DNA from: Euryarchaeota archaeon UBA443
GTDB lineage: Archaea; Thermoplasmatota; Poseidoniia; Poseidoniales; Poseidoniaceae
Direction of reading: 5' to 3'
Assembly: GCA_002499195.1 (NCBI GenBank)
Contig: DAKS01000012.1
Span: forward strand, 1 to 23,771
DNA length: 23,771 nucleotides
Shown here: positions 21,974-23,771 of the stretch, in pieces
Position numbering within the stretch: position 1 is the stretch's first letter
Layout: each line of letters begins with the position of its first letter
Translations under genes and position numbers: made by a program
Notes under the pieces: model-generated
Told to the model about the DNA's origin: nothing
The model's input: only the letters and a program-made list of their open reading frames with translations
Database searches by the model: none

Positions 21974-23139
21974 GTTCTACTTCGCCTTTTGTCGATATTT
22001 CCCCGACACTACGGATCTTAGGCACTGCACACGTCGCAACTGCATCTGTTGAGGCAGTACGTGAACAGATCGAAACCTATCAACCGAAAGTGGTTGGTGT
22101 TGAACTGTGTCAAACTCGTCATGATGCCCTTGTTGAAGGTCGTCGCTTGGACAAAGAGGGTCTTCGAAGAGTTATCAAGGAAGGAAAAGCACCTATGGTT
22201 TTGATACAAGCAATGCTCAGTGCAGAACAACGAAAGATGGGTATAAATGAAGGACAGGAGCCTGGAGCGGAATTGCTTGCAGCTGTTGAAACTGCTAAAG
22301 AAGCTGGACTTGAAGTTGCATTAGTCGATCGTGACATCCAAGTCACCATGCGTAGGGCTTGGAGGAAAATGAAATGGAGAGAGCGCTTTCGCCTACTGTT
22401 TTCACTTTTTGCTGATGAAGAAGAAGATGAGGAGATTATCGACCTCGATGATTTGCTTTCCGATTCTGACCTCCTCTCCTCGATGATGGAGGAATTGAAA
22501 GAGTTCTCCCCTGGTGCTGGAGAAGCGCTTATCGATGAACGTGATCGCTATATCGCCGAGAAAATTATGCAAACAAAAACCGAAGAAAAGATGCTTGTTG
22601 TCGTTGGAGCTGGTCATCTGAAAGGTATTGAAAGAGCACTTACTCCCTACACTCCACTTCAACCAGAGAAGTTGGAAGAAATATCAAGCGTACCCAAAAA
22701 AGGTCTCGTTGGTAAAACACTACCATTTGCAATTCCACTGATCGTCATGGGATTGGTCGGTTTTGCTTTATTCAATAACGATGAAGTTGATATTGTCAAA
22801 ATGCTAACCGTTTGGACTCTTTTCAATGCAGTCTTTGCTGCGATTGGTTGTATCCTAGCACGAGGTCATCCATTAGCGATTCTTACTGCTACATTAGCAA
22901 GTCCAATCACTTCACTAAATCCAGCACTAGCAGCCGGATGGTTTGCTGGATACGTTCAACTAAGGGTTTCAGAACCAACTGCTGAAGATTTGCAATTGTT
23001 TCTCAAAGGAACATCGATTGGCGGGTTTTGGAGCAATCGCGCAGGTCGTGTATTGCTTGTAACTGCACTAACCAATCTCGGAAGCATGCTCGGTGCTTGG
23101 TTTGCAGCCGCTGGATTCATCGGTGGCGGAATTACCTAG
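21970..23139 (+). CDS. TraB/PrgY (TIKI-like) family membrane protein
   Basis: Family members range from enterococcal pheromone shutdown protein PrgY to eukaryotic TIKI metalloproteases; the archaeal role is unknown. The 389 residues hold the family motifs LGTAHVATASVEAV near the N-terminus, VGVELCQTRHDAL, LIDERDRYIAEKI and VVVGAGHLKGIERAL, with an acidic loop (ADEEEDEEIIDLDDLL). The C-terminal third has about four membrane segments (from PFAIPLIVMGLVGFALF to GAWFAAAGFIGGG). The start is GTG within GTGA, overlapping the DHH gene stop, which implies translational coupling and a possible shared function. Its TAG stop overlaps the folP TAG on the other strand (CTAG). Confidence 0.92.
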   Translation: MSSTSPFVDISPTLRILGTAHVATASVEAVREQIETYQPKVVGVELCQTRHDALVEGRRLDKEGLRRVIKEGKAPMVLIQAMLSAEQRKMGINEGQEPGAELLAAVETAKEAGLEVALVDRDIQVTMRRAWRKMKWRERFRLLFSLFADEEEDEEIIDLDDLLSDSDLLSSMMEELKEFSPGAGEALIDERDRYIAEKIMQTKTEEKMLVVVGAGHLKGIERALTPYTPLQPEKLEEISSVPKKGLVGKTLPFAIPLIVMGLVGFALFNNDEVDIVKMLTVWTLFNAVFAAIGCILARGHPLAILTATLASPITSLNPALAAGWFAGYVQLRVSEPTAEDLQLFLKGTSIGGFWSNRAGRVLLVTALTNLGSMLGAWFAAAGFIGGGIT

Positions 23140-23771
23140 TCCAAGATTTGCATGACTTTGAGCAAGTCAGTATGTGCTTGCACATCATGAACCCTCAACC
23201 AATCTATTCCAACTTGGTGAGCATATGCAGCCACACCGAGAGTACCATACAAGCGATCATCAGTGGATGATTGGTCCGTGAGTTGACCTATCATCGATTT
23301 TCGAGAAACACCCCAAAGGATTGAGAAATCATGTTCGCCCCTAAGCTCCTCCCATCCTCTGAGCAATTCGATGTTATGCTGCAAGGTTTTTCCAAATCCA
23401 ATACCAGGGTCAAGACAGATGTTATTCGGATTATGCCCAGCATCAATAAGTTGTTGTGCAGTGCTTAGGAGTTCGGTTGAAACCTCATTGACAACATTGC
23501 GATACGAAGGATTCTGCTGCATCGTCTTAGGCTTTCCAAGCATATGCATGATGCAAACTGGGACCTTTCTATCCAAAACCAAGTCGATCATTTCTTGGGA
23601 TCTCAAACCAGATACATCGTTTATGATGGTTGCACCGGCATCCAATGCTTGTCGAGCAACTTCATGATTCCTTGTATCGATAGAGATGGGAATTGTAGAT
23701 GACATGGAACGTAGACCAGATATAACAGGCAAAACACGCTTTAATTCCTGTTCTATAGAGACTTCTTGTGA
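23136..23771 (-). CDS. folP: Dihydropteroate synthase, N-terminal part outside window
   Basis: Condenses 6-hydroxymethyl-dihydropterin diphosphate with p-aminobenzoate. The frame is open to the window edge (212 codons plus stop), reading VSIEQELKRVLPVISGL, the segment that normally follows the GGESTRPG loop, so about 60 N-terminal residues lie beyond base 23771. Visible motifs are SIDTRNHEVARQAL, AGATIINDVSGL, MHMLGKPKTMQQNP, LDPGIGFGKT, SRKSMIG and the final LRVHDV with its His. This is the bacterial-type enzyme, not the archaeal methanopterin-linked homologue. It pairs with folB at 7823. Its stop shares CTAG with the convergent traB stop. Confidence 0.93.
   Translation of the reverse strand, partial: SQEVSIEQELKRVLPVISGLRSMSSTIPISIDTRNHEVARQALDAGATIINDVSGLRSQEMIDLVLDRKVPVCIMHMLGKPKTMQQNPSYRNVVNEVSTELLSTAQQLIDAGHNPNNICLDPGIGFGKTLQHNIELLRGWEELRGEHDFSILWGVSRKSMIGQLTDQSSTDDRLYGTLGVAAYAHQVGIDWLRVHDVQAHTDLLKVMQILD

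Noticed and set aside
1..23771. Defence island, prophage, integron or insertion sequence.
   Set aside because: No transposase, integrase, restriction, toxin-antitoxin or phage gene is seen, and every reading frame of size is accounted for by housekeeping or orphan genes of similar base use.

Overview
The window reads as a compact archaeal chromosome segment, most likely from a marine Group II euryarchaeon (Candidatus Poseidoniales) or a close relative. The archaeal assignment rests on a class I lysyl-tRNA synthetase, an eRF1-type release factor (NIKS, YRCDSNF and GGQ motifs), aIF2-beta, NOG1, an archaeal-type UMP kinase, and TATA-like boxes about 25 bases ahead of several start codons. The narrower assignment is inference. 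It rests on the aerobic, bacterial-like metabolism (class Ia ribonucleotide reductase, lipoylation, folate synthesis) and on a SAP-domain membrane peptidase. No mobile element, CRISPR array, rRNA or convincing tRNA is visible. No stretch without a gene reaches 300 bases; the longest is 261 bases (2836-3096).

Layout. 1-2835 (minus): nrdB then nrdA (partial), the class Ia ribonucleotide reductase. Divergent from it, 3097-4200 (plus): dut and lipB. 4188-5021 (minus): an unrecognised membrane protein. 5141-8739 (plus): ubiX, a SAP/M28 peptidase, a parvulin, folB and an unrecognised Cys-rich protein. 8740-11766 (minus): prf1 (aRF1) then argS. 11866-12841 (plus): pyrH and a zinc-ribbon membrane protein. 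12844-13956 (minus): NOG1. 14068-15105 (plus): an unknown protein, a pterin carbinolamine dehydratase-like protein and a 2Fe-2S ferredoxin. 15106-15516 (minus): aIF2-beta. 15608-19057 (plus): an HTH-phosphoribosyltransferase regulator, lysS and a zinc-ribbon protein with a lysine-rich linker. 19059-19883 (minus): a TauE-type permease. 19941-23139 (plus): lemA, a Rossmann-DHH phosphoesterase and a TraB protein. 23136-23771 (minus): folP (partial).

Themes. Nucleotide supply (nrdAB, dut, pyrH, a PRPP-binding regulator), translation (prf1, argS, lysS, aIF2-beta, NOG1) and pterin/folate chemistry (folB, folP, PCD) recur. Packing is extreme. Six convergent gene pairs end within 2 bases of each other or overlap. 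Several genes within operons start on a GAGGTGA-like ribosome site 4 bases from the start codon, while several first genes look leaderless.

I found no obvious new multi-gene defence or mobile system. The best leads for undescribed biology are: the structured leaders and inverted repeats at the starts of nrdB, prf1, pyrH and NOG1; the zinc-ribbon protein with a histone-H1-like KSKPKSKA repeat; the SAP-membrane-peptidase fusion; the PCD/ferredoxin operon; and the Rossmann-DHH/TraB coupled pair.
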